NCBI RefSeq assembly: GCF_000292525.1
Contig: NZ_AEYF01000055.1
Coordinates: 186,001-250,000, forward strand
Length of the DNA stretch: 64,000 nucleotides
Source: Rhizobium sp. CCGE 510
GTDB taxonomy: Bacteria; Pseudomonadota; Alphaproteobacteria; Rhizobiales; Rhizobiaceae
Direction: 5' to 3'
The translations under genes were made by a program, and so were the position numbers. Below are positions 1 through 8,235 of this stretch, piece after piece. The notes beneath the pieces were generated by a model that worked only from the letters and a program-made list of their open reading frames with translations, ran no database searches and was not told the origin of the DNA. Every line of letters starts with the position of its first letter. Position 1 is the first letter of the stretch.

Positions 1-134
1 GTCCGCGTACCGCGACTCCCGAAACCGCCGCCGGCGCGGCGCGCTTCGGCAGAGTCGAGGGAAGCAAAAATGGTAGCGCTCGTCAGGACGGCAATGGCCG
101 CAATCTTGGCAAAACGCGAAACGGCACTCGGCAT
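1..134 (-). CDS. N-terminal fragment of a Tim44-like secreted/membrane protein (partial)
   Basis: The reverse strand opens with an ATG at 134, preceded by an AGGAG ribosome site (GACAGGAGATCAGGA before the ATG). About 44 residues are visible before the left edge of the window cuts the gene. They form a signal peptide or membrane anchor (MPSAVSRFAKIAAIAVLTSA, ending near ASLDSAEA) followed by a Gly/Arg-rich start, RRAGGGFGSRGTR. This start resembles rhizobial Tim44/TimA-domain proteins, which have a signal peptide followed by a GGGxSFGSRG segment. The body of the protein lies outside the window, so the family call is tentative; the start and signal peptide are well supported. Confidence 0.55.
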   Translation of the reverse strand, partial: MPSAVSRFAKIAAIAVLTSATIFASLDSAEARRAGGGFGSRGTR

Positions 135-217
135 TCCTGATCTCCTGTCATACACAGTCACGGCATGTCGGGATAGAATATAGGTACTCTTTCGCAGGTT
201 TGAAGTTTTTTCACGCC

Positions 218-676
218 TTACTGGCAGACATCGACCCAACTGGCGCCGGTCAGCTCGGCCAGCCGCCCGGTTTCGATGCGCACGGCCGAATTCGTCGAGC
301 CAGCCGCCGGCACGACCTCGTCAAAGCGTTTCAGCGAGATATCGCAATAGATCGGCAGCGGCGAGGGCAGGCCGAACGGGCAGACGCCGCCGACCGGATG
401 GCTGGTGACCGCCGCCACCTCTTCGGCGTCGAGCATCCGTCCCTTGGTTCCGAACGTATCCTTGAACTTGCGATTGTCGAGCCTGGCCGTGCCGCCGGCA
501 ACGACCAGCATTACCTGCTGGCCGACACGCAGGCAGATTGTCTTGGCGATCTGCGCGGGCTCGACGCCATGAGCTTCGGCGGCAAGCGCCACCGTCGAGG
601 AGCTCTCGCCGGTTTCGATGATTTCGATGTCGGGTGCATACGCACGGAGGAAAGCGCGGACGGATTCGAGGCTCAT
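218..676 (-). CDS. YbaK/EbsC-family aminoacyl-tRNA deacylase
   Basis: The 152-residue product matches the whole YbaK/ProX editing-domain fold. Family members hydrolyse mischarged aminoacyl-tRNA (for example Cys-tRNA-Pro) in the cytoplasm. The recognisable core is the AKTICLRVGQQVMLVV strand region, where the lysine lies in the usual catalytic segment, followed by LDNRKFKDTFG and the conserved HPVGGVCPFGLPSPLPIYCD stretch. There is no synthetase domain, so it is a free-standing deacylase. The gene is monocistronic: the Tim44-like gene starts about 80 bases downstream on the same strand and the next gene upstream diverges. Which tRNA it edits cannot be read from the sequence. Confidence 0.85.
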   Translation of the reverse strand: MSLESVRAFLRAYAPDIEIIETGESSSTVALAAEAHGVEPAQIAKTICLRVGQQVMLVVAGGTARLDNRKFKDTFGTKGRMLDAEEVAAVTSHPVGGVCPFGLPSPLPIYCDISLKRFDEVVPAAGSTNSAVRIETGRLAELTGASWVDVCQ

Positions 677-1004
677 CGGGGCATGCTAGCGCATCGGCCC
701 GACAATCGGAACCGATTTACCGAAAGCGCGATGCGCGGATTGAAAGTGTTGCAGCCTCCTTTTCCCGTCTGCAAAGACGCGCGGCGCTGCAAGGGGAAAA
801 GACGCCCGTTGAAAACCGCCGCTTGCAAGTCTGAGAGACATCGTCATAATAATTTTGCACACGTGCTCAATTTTGTCATTCGGCCGTTACATCGAACCCA
901 TAGAGCGGGACTTGTCACGTTTTCGTGGGGTTTCGGAGCGGCCATCATCAGCAGTGCTGACCCGCCAAGAGGCTTCACACTGCTCTTCTAGGGAGACGAA
1001 GAAG
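677..1004. promoter_or_regulatory. Divergent intergenic region; promoter of the first ABC operon, possible operator at 855-870
   Basis: This 328-base gap separates the YbaK gene (leftward) from the binding-protein gene (rightward) and contains no convincing gene. An imperfect dyad TTGCACACGTGCTCAA at 855-870 has six of eight matching half-site positions and a central CG-like step as in LacI-family operators. It could be the target of the LacI regulator encoded further down the operon. A GGGAG ribosome site at 991-995 sits nine bases before the ATG at 1005. The operator call is inference from symmetry and position only. Confidence 0.35.
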
Positions 1005-2351
1005 ATGACCATCTTGCCGACACTGAAATCCCTCGCCGTCGCTGCCGCGATCCTGGCGTCGAGTTCTGCCATTGCGCTTGCCAAGGACGTTCACATTAGC
1101 GTCTGGGCCGGCGGCACCGGCCCGAACGACGTCTATCGCCTGGACGCCATCGAAATCGCAGCCCAGCAGCTGCAGCGCGAAGCCGCCCTCAAGGGCGAAG
1201 ACCTGAAGATCACCGTCGAGAAGAAGCCCTATTCTGCCTGGGAGGACTTCAAGCAGGCGCTGACCCTTGCGGCGGAAGCCAAGACCGCGCCGAACATCGT
1301 CGTCAGCGGCCACGAAGACATCGCGCCATGGTCGCAGGCAGGCCTCATCGTTCCGATCGAGGATTACGTCGATCTCGACTCCTGGCCGCTCAGCGACATC
1401 TATGAAAACCTGTTGAAGATCGCCTCTTATAACGGCGCCGTCTACGGTATTCCGCAGGATGCCGAGTCCCGTCCGATGTTCTTCTGGAAGCCTTACATGA
1501 AGGCGATCGGCTACAGCGACGCCGATCTGGATGCGTTGCCGCAAAGTGTCCAGGACGGCAAGTATACCATGAAGAACCTGCTCGAAGACGCCAAGAAGAT
1601 GCAGGACAAAGGCCTCGTCCAGCCCGGCTACGGTTTCTATCCGCGCACCAGCAACGGCCCCGACTACTGGCAGTTCTACACCAGCTTCGGCGGCACGATG
1701 GAAGAAGGCGGCAAGCTCGTTTTCGACAAGGCCGCGATGACCCGCACCTATCAGTTCTTCGCCGATGCCGTGAAATCGGGTGTCACCAAGAAGAACCATA
1801 TCGGCATGCCTGGTGATCAGTGGTGGAAAGAAGTCGCCACCGGCAAGGCCGGCATCTGGGACGGCGGCACCTGGCATTATGCCCGCCTCGTCAACCAGGA
1901 AGGCCTGAAGGACTTCTTCGGCAATGTGATCTTCACGCTGATCCCCGCCGGCGAAGGCGGCAAGGCCAACACGCTGACCCATCCGCTGGTCTACCTGCTG
2001 ACCGCAGGTCACGACCAGGAAGACACCGAGATCGCCGCCCAGCTGGTCAAGATCGCCTCCGAGCCGCGCACCAACGCACTGCATGCGGTCAAATCGGCCC
2101 ATCTCGGCATCTCCAAGTCGGAGTCCACCGTCGACTTCTACTCGGCCGACCGCTGGACCCGCGAAGCCACCGAGCGCCTGCTGCCGTATGCCAATGCGAT
2201 GCCGAACAATTCCGATTTCGGCAAATATTGGAACATCATGTGGAAGAACCTCGAAGCGTCCTGGACCGGAGCCAAGACCGTCGACGCCGCCGTCGGCGAC
2301 GCCGAGAGCGAGCTGAAAAGCACGCTCGGCGACAAGATCGTCATTCGCTGA
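1005..2351 (+). CDS. ABC transporter substrate-binding protein, sugar type (family 1)
   Basis: This 448-residue periplasmic binding protein belongs to the UgpB/MalE-like class of CUT1 importers. The ATG at 1005 is chosen over upstream in-frame codons because it follows GGGAG at good spacing and directly begins a signal peptide (MTILPTLKSLAVAAAILASS, cleavage near ALA-KD). The mature protein starts DVHISVWAGGTGPNDVYRLD, typical of extracytoplasmic solute receptors, and has the conserved YGIPQDAESRPMFFWKPYMK hinge region. It heads an operon with two permeases, an ATPase, a glycerophosphodiesterase, a LacI regulator and an inositol-monophosphatase-family enzyme, which suggests a phosphodiester-linked sugar or polyol as ligand. 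The ligand itself is not readable. Confidence 0.88.
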   Translation: MTILPTLKSLAVAAAILASSSAIALAKDVHISVWAGGTGPNDVYRLDAIEIAAQQLQREAALKGEDLKITVEKKPYSAWEDFKQALTLAAEAKTAPNIVVSGHEDIAPWSQAGLIVPIEDYVDLDSWPLSDIYENLLKIASYNGAVYGIPQDAESRPMFFWKPYMKAIGYSDADLDALPQSVQDGKYTMKNLLEDAKKMQDKGLVQPGYGFYPRTSNGPDYWQFYTSFGGTMEEGGKLVFDKAAMTRTYQFFADAVKSGVTKKNHIGMPGDQWWKEVATGKAGIWDGGTWHYARLVNQEGLKDFFGNVIFTLIPAGEGGKANTLTHPLVYLLTAGHDQEDTEIAAQLVKIASEPRTNALHAVKSAHLGISKSESTVDFYSADRWTREATERLLPYANAMPNNSDFGKYWNIMWKNLEASWTGAKTVDAAVGDAESELKSTLGDKIVIR

Positions 2352-2360
2352 AACACGCCT

Positions 2361-2387
2361 CCGGGTGGCGGCAACCCCGCCGCCCGG
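2361..2387 (+). terminator. Intercistronic hairpin after the binding-protein gene
   Basis: CCGGGTGGCGG at 2361-2371 pairs with CCGCCGCCCGG at 2377-2387 (one G-U pair) around the loop CAACC. No T-run follows, so it is more likely a 3'-end stabiliser or partial terminator than a full stop. It lies between the binding-protein gene and the first permease gene, where such hairpins commonly let the binding protein be made in excess. Confidence 0.6.
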
Positions 2388-2410
2388 TCGGTTCCGCGAG
2401 GAGGCCTTCG

Positions 2411-3712
2411 ATGAAATCGTCCAGAACGCTCGGACTGGTGATGATCGCGCCTGCGGCGGTCATGATCATACTGTTCTTCCTGATGCCGGTGGTTCTGACT
2501 GCGGTCTTCTCGATGACCAACATGACGACGGCGACGGGCATTTCTGGTGGCGTCTACCAGATCGCGCCCAACTCCCTGATCGCGTTGAAATCGGCAATGC
2601 CCGAGATCGCTGCCGAGATGGCCGAACCGCGCTACACGATCGACGAGGCGGGTCTTGCGGCCGTCGAGGGCCTCGGGATGGCGCCGGGGATTGCCGCCGA
2701 ACTACGTGCCAAACATACAGGCGAGGTCTTCCCGGCACGCCGCGATGTCGAGCGCATGATCAAGGATCTTGCCGAGCGACCTTCGGTCCGCGAGGTCAAG
2801 CAGATCTCCGAACAGTTCAACCGCTCCGTCCTCAACACCCGCTTCGACAGCAAGGAGCAGCTCTTTTCAGCGCTGGACAGTCTGGGTTTCAAGCTGACGC
2901 CGGAAGAGAAGGAAACCGTTGCCAAGACCACCTATACCGGCTGGTCCTGGACGACCGAGAATTTCTCACGCATGGCCAGTTCGCCCGACATGGCGCGTGT
3001 GCTTTTCAATACCGTGCTGTATGTCGCGCTGGTGCTGACGCTCTTCAATGTCGGTTATGCCCTGCTGCTTGCCATCTGGACACATTATATGCCGCCGACG
3101 CCTGCCTCGATCTTTCGCGGCATCTGGCTCCTGCCGCGCATCACGCCGGTCGTCATCTACGTCCTGCTGTGGAAGTGGCTCGCCTGGGACAGCGGCTTCA
3201 TCTCTATCCTGATGGGCAAATTCGGCTACCTCCCGAAGAACTACCTGCTCGATACCGCCTATAATGCCTGGTTCTTCGTCGTGCTGATCAACGGCTTCAT
3301 CGGCGCTTCGATGGGCATGCTGGTGTTTTCCTCGGCGATGAAGGCCATTCCGAAGAGCCAGTTCTATGCGAGCGAAGTCGACGGCGCCTCGCGCTGGCAG
3401 CAGATCCGCTACATCATCCTGCCGCAGATGCGGTGGCCGATCCTCTTCGTCACCTGCTATCAGACGCTGTCGCTGCTCGCCTCATTCAATGAAATTCTGC
3501 TCGCCACCAATGGCGGGCCGGGCAATGCGACCGAGGTCTGGGCGCTTTCCGCCTATCACACCGCGCTGAGGAACTATGCCGGCAATCTCGAATACGGGCT
3601 GGGCGCGGCCATGGCGCTGGTGCTCGTCGTCATCGGCGTGACGCTGTCGCTCCTCTATCTGCGCGTCTTCAACTACGGCACGCTTGTCGCCAAGCCCCTG
3701 ATCGAGGATTGA
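2411..3712 (+). CDS. ABC transporter permease, MalF/UgpA type with large periplasmic insertion
   Basis: This 433-residue inner-membrane permease starts at the ATG at 2411, behind a GAGG box (GCGAGGAGGCCTTCG). After the first hydrophobic segment (LGLVMIAPAAVMIILFFLMP) comes a soluble stretch of about 150 residues, roughly residues 35-190, before the remaining membrane segments. This is longer than in most CUT1 permeases and recalls the periplasmic loop of MalF. The cytoplasmic EAA loop that docks on the ATPase is seen as ASEVDGASRWQQIRYIILPQ. The C-terminal half is a standard binding-protein-dependent transport domain. It pairs with the next gene to form the channel. Confidence 0.88.
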   Translation: MKSSRTLGLVMIAPAAVMIILFFLMPVVLTAVFSMTNMTTATGISGGVYQIAPNSLIALKSAMPEIAAEMAEPRYTIDEAGLAAVEGLGMAPGIAAELRAKHTGEVFPARRDVERMIKDLAERPSVREVKQISEQFNRSVLNTRFDSKEQLFSALDSLGFKLTPEEKETVAKTTYTGWSWTTENFSRMASSPDMARVLFNTVLYVALVLTLFNVGYALLLAIWTHYMPPTPASIFRGIWLLPRITPVVIYVLLWKWLAWDSGFISILMGKFGYLPKNYLLDTAYNAWFFVVLINGFIGASMGMLVFSSAMKAIPKSQFYASEVDGASRWQQIRYIILPQMRWPILFVTCYQTLSLLASFNEILLATNGGPGNATEVWALSAYHTALRNYAGNLEYGLGAAMALVLVVIGVTLSLLYLRVFNYGTLVAKPLIED

Positions 3713-3714
3713 CC

Positions 3715-4557
3715 ATGGCCGAACGCTCGCAGCCCTCGGCAAACTATCGCAGCTGGCCTGTCATAACGGCGCTGACCATTGTCAGCCTACCGCTGCTCCT
3801 GATGTACCTCTATCTCTTCCTCGACACTGTGACGGTGAAGCAGCCGGATGCCTTGCTGCCCTCCGGCTTGACGCTTAATCACTGGCGCTTCCTGTGGCAG
3901 ACGACGGCTGGTAAGGCGAATATCTGGCATGTGACGCTGAATACGCTGCTGTTTTCGGCCTGCACCACCAGCCTCGTGCTTATCGTCTCGTCGATGGCCG
4001 GCTACGTGCTGTCACGGCTGAACGTGCCGGCGCGCGGCTTCTTCCTTGCCGGCGTCATGGTGCTGCATGCCTTCCCGTCGGTGACGCTGATCATCGCCAT
4101 CTTCATCGTGCTGCAGATGATCGGCCTCTATAATTCGCTGATCGGCGTCATCCTGGTGAAGGCGGCGATCGACCTGCCGCTCGGCATCTGGCTGATGAAG
4201 GGCTTTTACGACACCGTGCCCTGGGAAATCGAAATGGCCGGCGTCGTCGACGGCGCCTCGCGTTTCCGCGTCTGGCGCAGCCTCGTGCTGCCGCAGGTCA
4301 AGCCCGGCATCATGGCGCTCGGGCTGTTCTCTTTCCTCTCCGGTTGGGGCGAGTTCATCCTGCCGCAGGTGCTGGCGCCGGGCAATCAGGTGCAGGTGCT
4401 GTCGGTCTATCTTGCCGGCTTCCTCGCCGACGACAACAATTACGATTTCAATATGTTCAAGGCGGTCGGCCTCTTCTATCTCATTCCGGTGCTGGTCGCT
4501 TACGCACTCTTCAACAAATATCTTATGAACATCTATGGCGGCGGGAGCAAAGGCTGA
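3715..4557 (+). CDS. ABC transporter permease, MalG/UgpE type
   Basis: The product is a 280-residue inner-membrane permease with about six hydrophobic segments. The ATG at 3715 begins two bases after the stop of the preceding permease gene; a TTG two codons earlier is less likely. The EAA loop is EIEMAGVVDGASRFRVWRSL, followed by VLPQVKPGI, as expected for the second subunit of a CUT1 importer. The gene ends in the overlap ATGA with the ATPase gene, so translation of the two is probably coupled. Confidence 0.9.
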   Translation: MAERSQPSANYRSWPVITALTIVSLPLLLMYLYLFLDTVTVKQPDALLPSGLTLNHWRFLWQTTAGKANIWHVTLNTLLFSACTTSLVLIVSSMAGYVLSRLNVPARGFFLAGVMVLHAFPSVTLIIAIFIVLQMIGLYNSLIGVILVKAAIDLPLGIWLMKGFYDTVPWEIEMAGVVDGASRFRVWRSLVLPQVKPGIMALGLFSFLSGWGEFILPQVLAPGNQVQVLSVYLAGFLADDNNYDFNMFKAVGLFYLIPVLVAYALFNKYLMNIYGGGSKG

Positions 4558-5612
4558 TGCGCATCCTCCTCGACAATTTCTCGAAGAGCTTCGGCTCCAC
4601 CAAGGTCATCGAGAACATGCAGCTCGAAGTCGGTGACGGCGAGATGCTGGCGCTGCTCGGCCCTTCCGGCTGCGGCAAATCGACGACGCTTTTTTCGGTC
4701 TGTGGCATTCACCGGCCGACCGGCGGACGCATCCTCTTCGGCGACCGCGACGTCACCGATCTGCCGAGCCAGGCTCGCAATGTCGGCGTCGTCTTCCAGT
4801 CCTATGCGCTCTATCCGCACATGACGGTCGCCGAGAACATCGGTTTTCCCCTCAAGGTGAAGGGTGTCAACGCCGCCGACATTCGCAAGGAAGTCGAGCG
4901 CATTTGCGGGCTTGTTCATATCAGCAATCTCATGGAACGCCGTCCGGCGCAACTTTCCGGCGGCCAGCAGCAACGCGTGGCGCTGGCGCGCGCGCTGATC
5001 CGCAAGCCCGACGTGCTGCTGCTCGACGAGCCGCTCGCCAATCTCGACGCCAAGCTCCGTCTCGAAATGCGCTCGGAGATCCGCCGCCTGCAGCGCGAAA
5101 CCGGCATTACCGCCATCCTCGTTACCCACGATCAGGTGGAAGCGATGAGCATGTGCGACCGCATCGCCATCATGAAGGAAGGCGAGATCGTCCAGATCGC
5201 CACGCCGGCCGAAATGTACAATAATCCGAAAACCGCCTTCGTCGCCGGCTTCCTCGGCAATCCGCCGATCACCTTCTTGCGCGGCGTCGTCGACAAGGGC
5301 GCCTTCACAATCCCGGAAAGTGAGATCCGCGTACCGCTGCCTGATACCGTTAGCGCCGCCGAAGGCACGAGGCTGATGCTCGGCGTCCGGCCGGAGCACT
5401 TCACCCCGGCGGGCGACACCCCCGTTTTCGGCAAGGTCACCTTCGCCGAAACGCAAGGGCGCGAGAACCTCTACGACGTGGCGCTTGCCGGCGGGCCGCT
5501 GCTGCGTTCGATCCAGCCGGTGCGCAGCGACATCCATGTCGGCGACGATGTCCGCTGGGCGATCGACAGCCGTGGCGTCTTCGTCTTCGACGAACATGGC
5601 GGGAGGCTTTGA
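4557..5612 (+). CDS. ABC transporter ATP-binding protein, MalK/UgpC type
   Basis: This 351-residue ATPase powers the importer. Walker A is GPSGCGKST at residues 35-43, the Q-loop lies in VVFQSYALYPHMT, the signature LSGGQ is at 133-137, Walker B is VLLLDEP with D157/E158, and the switch histidine is in ILVTHDQVEAM. The C-terminal third (from about residue 240) is the TOBE/OB-type regulatory domain of the CUT1 class, including GVRPEHF. The start codon overlaps the previous stop (ATGA), and the stop overlaps the next start (TGATG). Confidence 0.93.
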   Translation: MRILLDNFSKSFGSTKVIENMQLEVGDGEMLALLGPSGCGKSTTLFSVCGIHRPTGGRILFGDRDVTDLPSQARNVGVVFQSYALYPHMTVAENIGFPLKVKGVNAADIRKEVERICGLVHISNLMERRPAQLSGGQQQRVALARALIRKPDVLLLDEPLANLDAKLRLEMRSEIRRLQRETGITAILVTHDQVEAMSMCDRIAIMKEGEIVQIATPAEMYNNPKTAFVAGFLGNPPITFLRGVVDKGAFTIPESEIRVPLPDTVSAAEGTRLMLGVRPEHFTPAGDTPVFGKVTFAETQGRENLYDVALAGGPLLRSIQPVRSDIHVGDDVRWAIDSRGVFVFDEHGGRL

Positions 5613-6391
5613 TGGCCCGCGATTTCCAGGCATTCTTTGGGCAATACGGCTGGCCGTCTGGAAAGGGCAGGCTTCCCTTCTGCATCGGCCACCGCGGCGC
5701 CAGCGGCCATGAGCGCGAGAACACGATCGCCGCTTTCCGGCGTGCCGCTGAACTCGGCGCTGAGATGTGGGAACTGGACACCCAACTGACCCGGGACGGC
5801 GTTGTCGTCGTCTCGCATGACGACCATCTTGAGCGTGTCTTCGGCATCGACCGCCGCATTTCCGAAATGACGGCGGCCGACCTCGCAGCCCTCGACGGCG
5901 TCGACGTGCCGAGTTTTTCGGAAGTGGCTGCACTCGGCCGCGAGACCGGAACCGGTCTCTATATCGAGCTCAAGGCGGCCGGGACCGGGATGCGCTGCTG
6001 GCGGCATCTTGCCGAGATGAACCAGCGTTTTGCCTGCCTCGGGTCGTTCGACACGGCGCAGGTGCGCGAACTCCGCGACGCGGCCTGCGATTTTCCCCTT
6101 TCGGTGCTGATCCGGGTCGGCCACGATCCACATATGCTTGGAGACGAGGCCGGCGCCGACATCCTGCATCTCTGCTGGGAGAGGGCAGGCGAGCGGCCGC
6201 AGGATCTGGTGACCGACGCGCTGATGCACCGTGCTTTCGAGGAGGGCCGCGAGATCGTGCTCTGGCATGAGGAGCGGCGGACCATTCTGAATGACATCAT
6301 GGAACTTCCGGTTCTCGGCATCTGCACGGATCTGCCCGATCTGATGCGGCGGTCGGCAGTTGAGGAAAAAGCAGTTGGCAGACAGGGATAA
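5612..6391 (+). CDS. Glycerophosphodiester phosphodiesterase (GDPD), cytosolic
   Basis: This 259-residue TIM-barrel enzyme splits a glycerophosphodiester, or another sugar/polyol phosphodiester, into an alcohol and a phosphomonoester. The catalytic signature is intact: HRG at residues 27-29 within GHRGASGHERENT, the metal ligands E54 and D56 in WELDTQLTRDG, and the second catalytic histidine H69 in SHDD. There is no signal peptide, so it acts after import of the intact diester by the adjoining ABC system. It starts inside the ATPase stop codon and overlaps the LacI gene at its 3' end. Next to a phosphomonoesterase-family gene it makes a two-step hydrolysis pathway plausible. Confidence 0.9.
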   Translation: MARDFQAFFGQYGWPSGKGRLPFCIGHRGASGHERENTIAAFRRAAELGAEMWELDTQLTRDGVVVVSHDDHLERVFGIDRRISEMTAADLAALDGVDVPSFSEVAALGRETGTGLYIELKAAGTGMRCWRHLAEMNQRFACLGSFDTAQVRELRDAACDFPLSVLIRVGHDPHMLGDEAGADILHLCWERAGERPQDLVTDALMHRAFEEGREIVLWHEERRTILNDIMELPVLGICTDLPDLMRRSAVEEKAVGRQG

Positions 6392-7380
6392 GGGACCGCG
6401 CAAGGTAACCTCCTTCGACGTGGCGCGTGTCGCCGGTGTCTCGCGCGCCGCGGTGTCGCGCGCCTTCACGCCCGATGCCAGCGTCTCGCCGAAGACGCGC
6501 GAGAAGGTCTTCCAGGCCGCCAAAGATCTCGGCTACCGGGTGAACTATCTTGCCAGAAGCCTCACCAACAAACGCTCCGATCTCGTCGGCCTTGTCGCCG
6601 CCGGCCTCGACAATCCGTTCCGGACGCTGCAGATCGAAAACCTGGCAAGGGTGCTGATCGCCCGCAATTTTTCGCCCCATCCTGCTGCCGACCTCGCAGG
6701 AGGCGGATACGTCGACGGTCATCGGCCAGTTGCTGCACTACGCCGTCTCTGGCGTCATCGTCACCTCGGACGCGCCGCCGACCGAGATCTGCGAGCAATG
6801 CGCGGCCGAGGGCGTGCCGATCGTATTGATCAATAAGGGCAACGATATCCCGTTTGTCGACCGCATCATCTCCGACGATCGCATGGCCGGCCATCTCGCC
6901 GCCAACCATTTGATCGGCAGCGGCGTGCAAAGGCCCGCCGTCATGGCGGCTCCTGCCGTATCCTATACGGCGCGGCGGCGCAGCGAGGCGTTCCTTGCGC
7001 GCTGCAATCAGCTCGGCGGCGAGGCGCAGTTCCTGCAGCTCAGGGTCAACGACTACAAGAGCGGCTATGATGCCGCAGCCGAACTCAGCGCATCCGGCAT
7101 CGACGGTTTGTTCTGCGCCAATGACTACATGGCCTGCGGCGTGGTCGACCGTGTCATGCAGGGCCTCGGCCGCGATGATCCACCGCCGCTCTCCATCATC
7201 GGTCATGACGACATTCCACAGGCAAGCTGGGCCGCTTACGACCTCACGACCATCCGCCAACCCTGCGACATTCAGGCCGAACAGACGGTCGACCTGCTGA
7301 TCAGCCGGATGGCCGAGCCGGATTTGACGGCGCGTGTCGAATTCACGCCGGTGACGCTGGTAAAAAGAAGGACCGCCTGA
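6375..7380 (+). pseudogene. LacI-family transcriptional regulator interrupted by a +1 frameshift
   Basis: The N-terminal part encodes a LacI helix-turn-helix (SFDVARVAGVSRAAVSRAF, with the hinge helix near NYLARSLTNKRSDLVGL). The ligand-binding domain continues in another frame from about 6675 (PILLPTSQEADTSTVIGQLL onward to VKRRTA). The break lies at the T-run 6668-6672: removing one T restores a continuous reading frame of 334 residues, the normal family length. I prefer the TTG at 6375 as start because GAGGA lies eight bases upstream. As written, the protein would lose its sensor domain. It could be a true mutation or a sequence error. It would be the local repressor of the ABC/GDPD operon. 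Confidence 0.85.
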
Positions 7381-8189
7381 TGAATTCCGCATTCGACGCC
7401 GTTGCCATCCACGCCCGTGCGGAGGTCGCAATCACAGTCGCCCTCGAGGTCGGACGGGAAGCGGCCCGGTTTCGGCGCGACTTGAAGCCCGGCACGCTGG
7501 CCGTCGAGAACAAGGGATTGCAGGATTTCGTCACTATCGCCGACAGGAAGGCCGAACAGGCGATCCGTGACAGGCTGCTCTCGCGCTTCCCGGATGATAC
7601 CTTCATGGGCGAGGAGAGCGGCGGGCGATCCGGCGAAGCCGGCACCTGGATCGTCGATCCGATCGACGGCACGACCAACTATATCAGGGGCTTCCGCCAT
7701 TGGGGCGTCTCGATCGCCTTCGTCGCAGCCGGCAAGGTCGAGATCGGCGTGGTCTACGATGCCACCGAGGACAAGGTCTTTCACGCCGTCCGCGGCGGCG
7801 GCGCCTTCAAGGACGGAATTCCTGTCCATGCAGCGGCGACCACCGATCCGGCCAATGCGCTCGTCATTCTCGGCCATTCCCGCAAGACAAGTTTCGACGA
7901 CCATCTGGCGCTCTCCAAGCGGCTCCATGAATGCGGCATGGACTATCGCCGCACAGGCGCGGCCGCCATCGATCTCGTTCGCGTCGCCGAGGGTGCTGCC
8001 GATCTCTATTACGAACGCCATCTCAACGCCTGGGACATGCTCGCCGGCGCGCTGATTGCCGAAGAGGCCGGCGCCATGGTGGCAATGCCGGATGTCCACA
8101 GGTTGCTAGCCGAAGGCGGGCCGGTCATCGCCCATTCGCCAGGGCTTGCCGGCGAATTCGCCTTCATCCGCGACATCGAGGGGCTATAG
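7380..8189 (+). CDS. Inositol monophosphatase-family phosphatase
   Basis: This 269-residue Mg2+-dependent phosphomonoesterase belongs to the SuhB/IMPase superfamily. The metal-binding motifs are GEES at residues 77-80, DPIDGTTN at 93-100 and the C-terminal WDMLAGALIAEEAG. The start ATG overlaps the LacI stop (TGATG). As the last gene of the operon that imports and cleaves a phosphodiester, it is well placed to remove phosphate from the product of the GDPD, for example inositol-1-phosphate or a sugar phosphate. IMPase-family members also act on fructose-1,6-bisphosphate, PAP and histidinol phosphate, so the substrate is inferred from context only. Confidence 0.88.
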   Translation: MNSAFDAVAIHARAEVAITVALEVGREAARFRRDLKPGTLAVENKGLQDFVTIADRKAEQAIRDRLLSRFPDDTFMGEESGGRSGEAGTWIVDPIDGTTNYIRGFRHWGVSIAFVAAGKVEIGVVYDATEDKVFHAVRGGGAFKDGIPVHAAATTDPANALVILGHSRKTSFDDHLALSKRLHECGMDYRRTGAAAIDLVRVAEGAADLYYERHLNAWDMLAGALIAEEAGAMVAMPDVHRLLAEGGPVIAHSPGLAGEFAFIRDIEGL

Positions 8190-8235
8190 GGACACCATCC
8201 CCGGAGACTCGATCCGCCCGATTTGCGGAACGCCG

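Noticed and set aside
975..2102. A 375-codon open frame on the minus strand
   Set aside because: It is antisense to the first binding-protein gene. Its long length follows from GC-rich codon bias, and it has no start signal or recognisable domain.
4533..5933. A 466-codon open frame on the minus strand
   Set aside because: It is a shadow of the MalK-type ATPase and GDPD genes; the composition is Arg-rich and low in hydrophobic structure.
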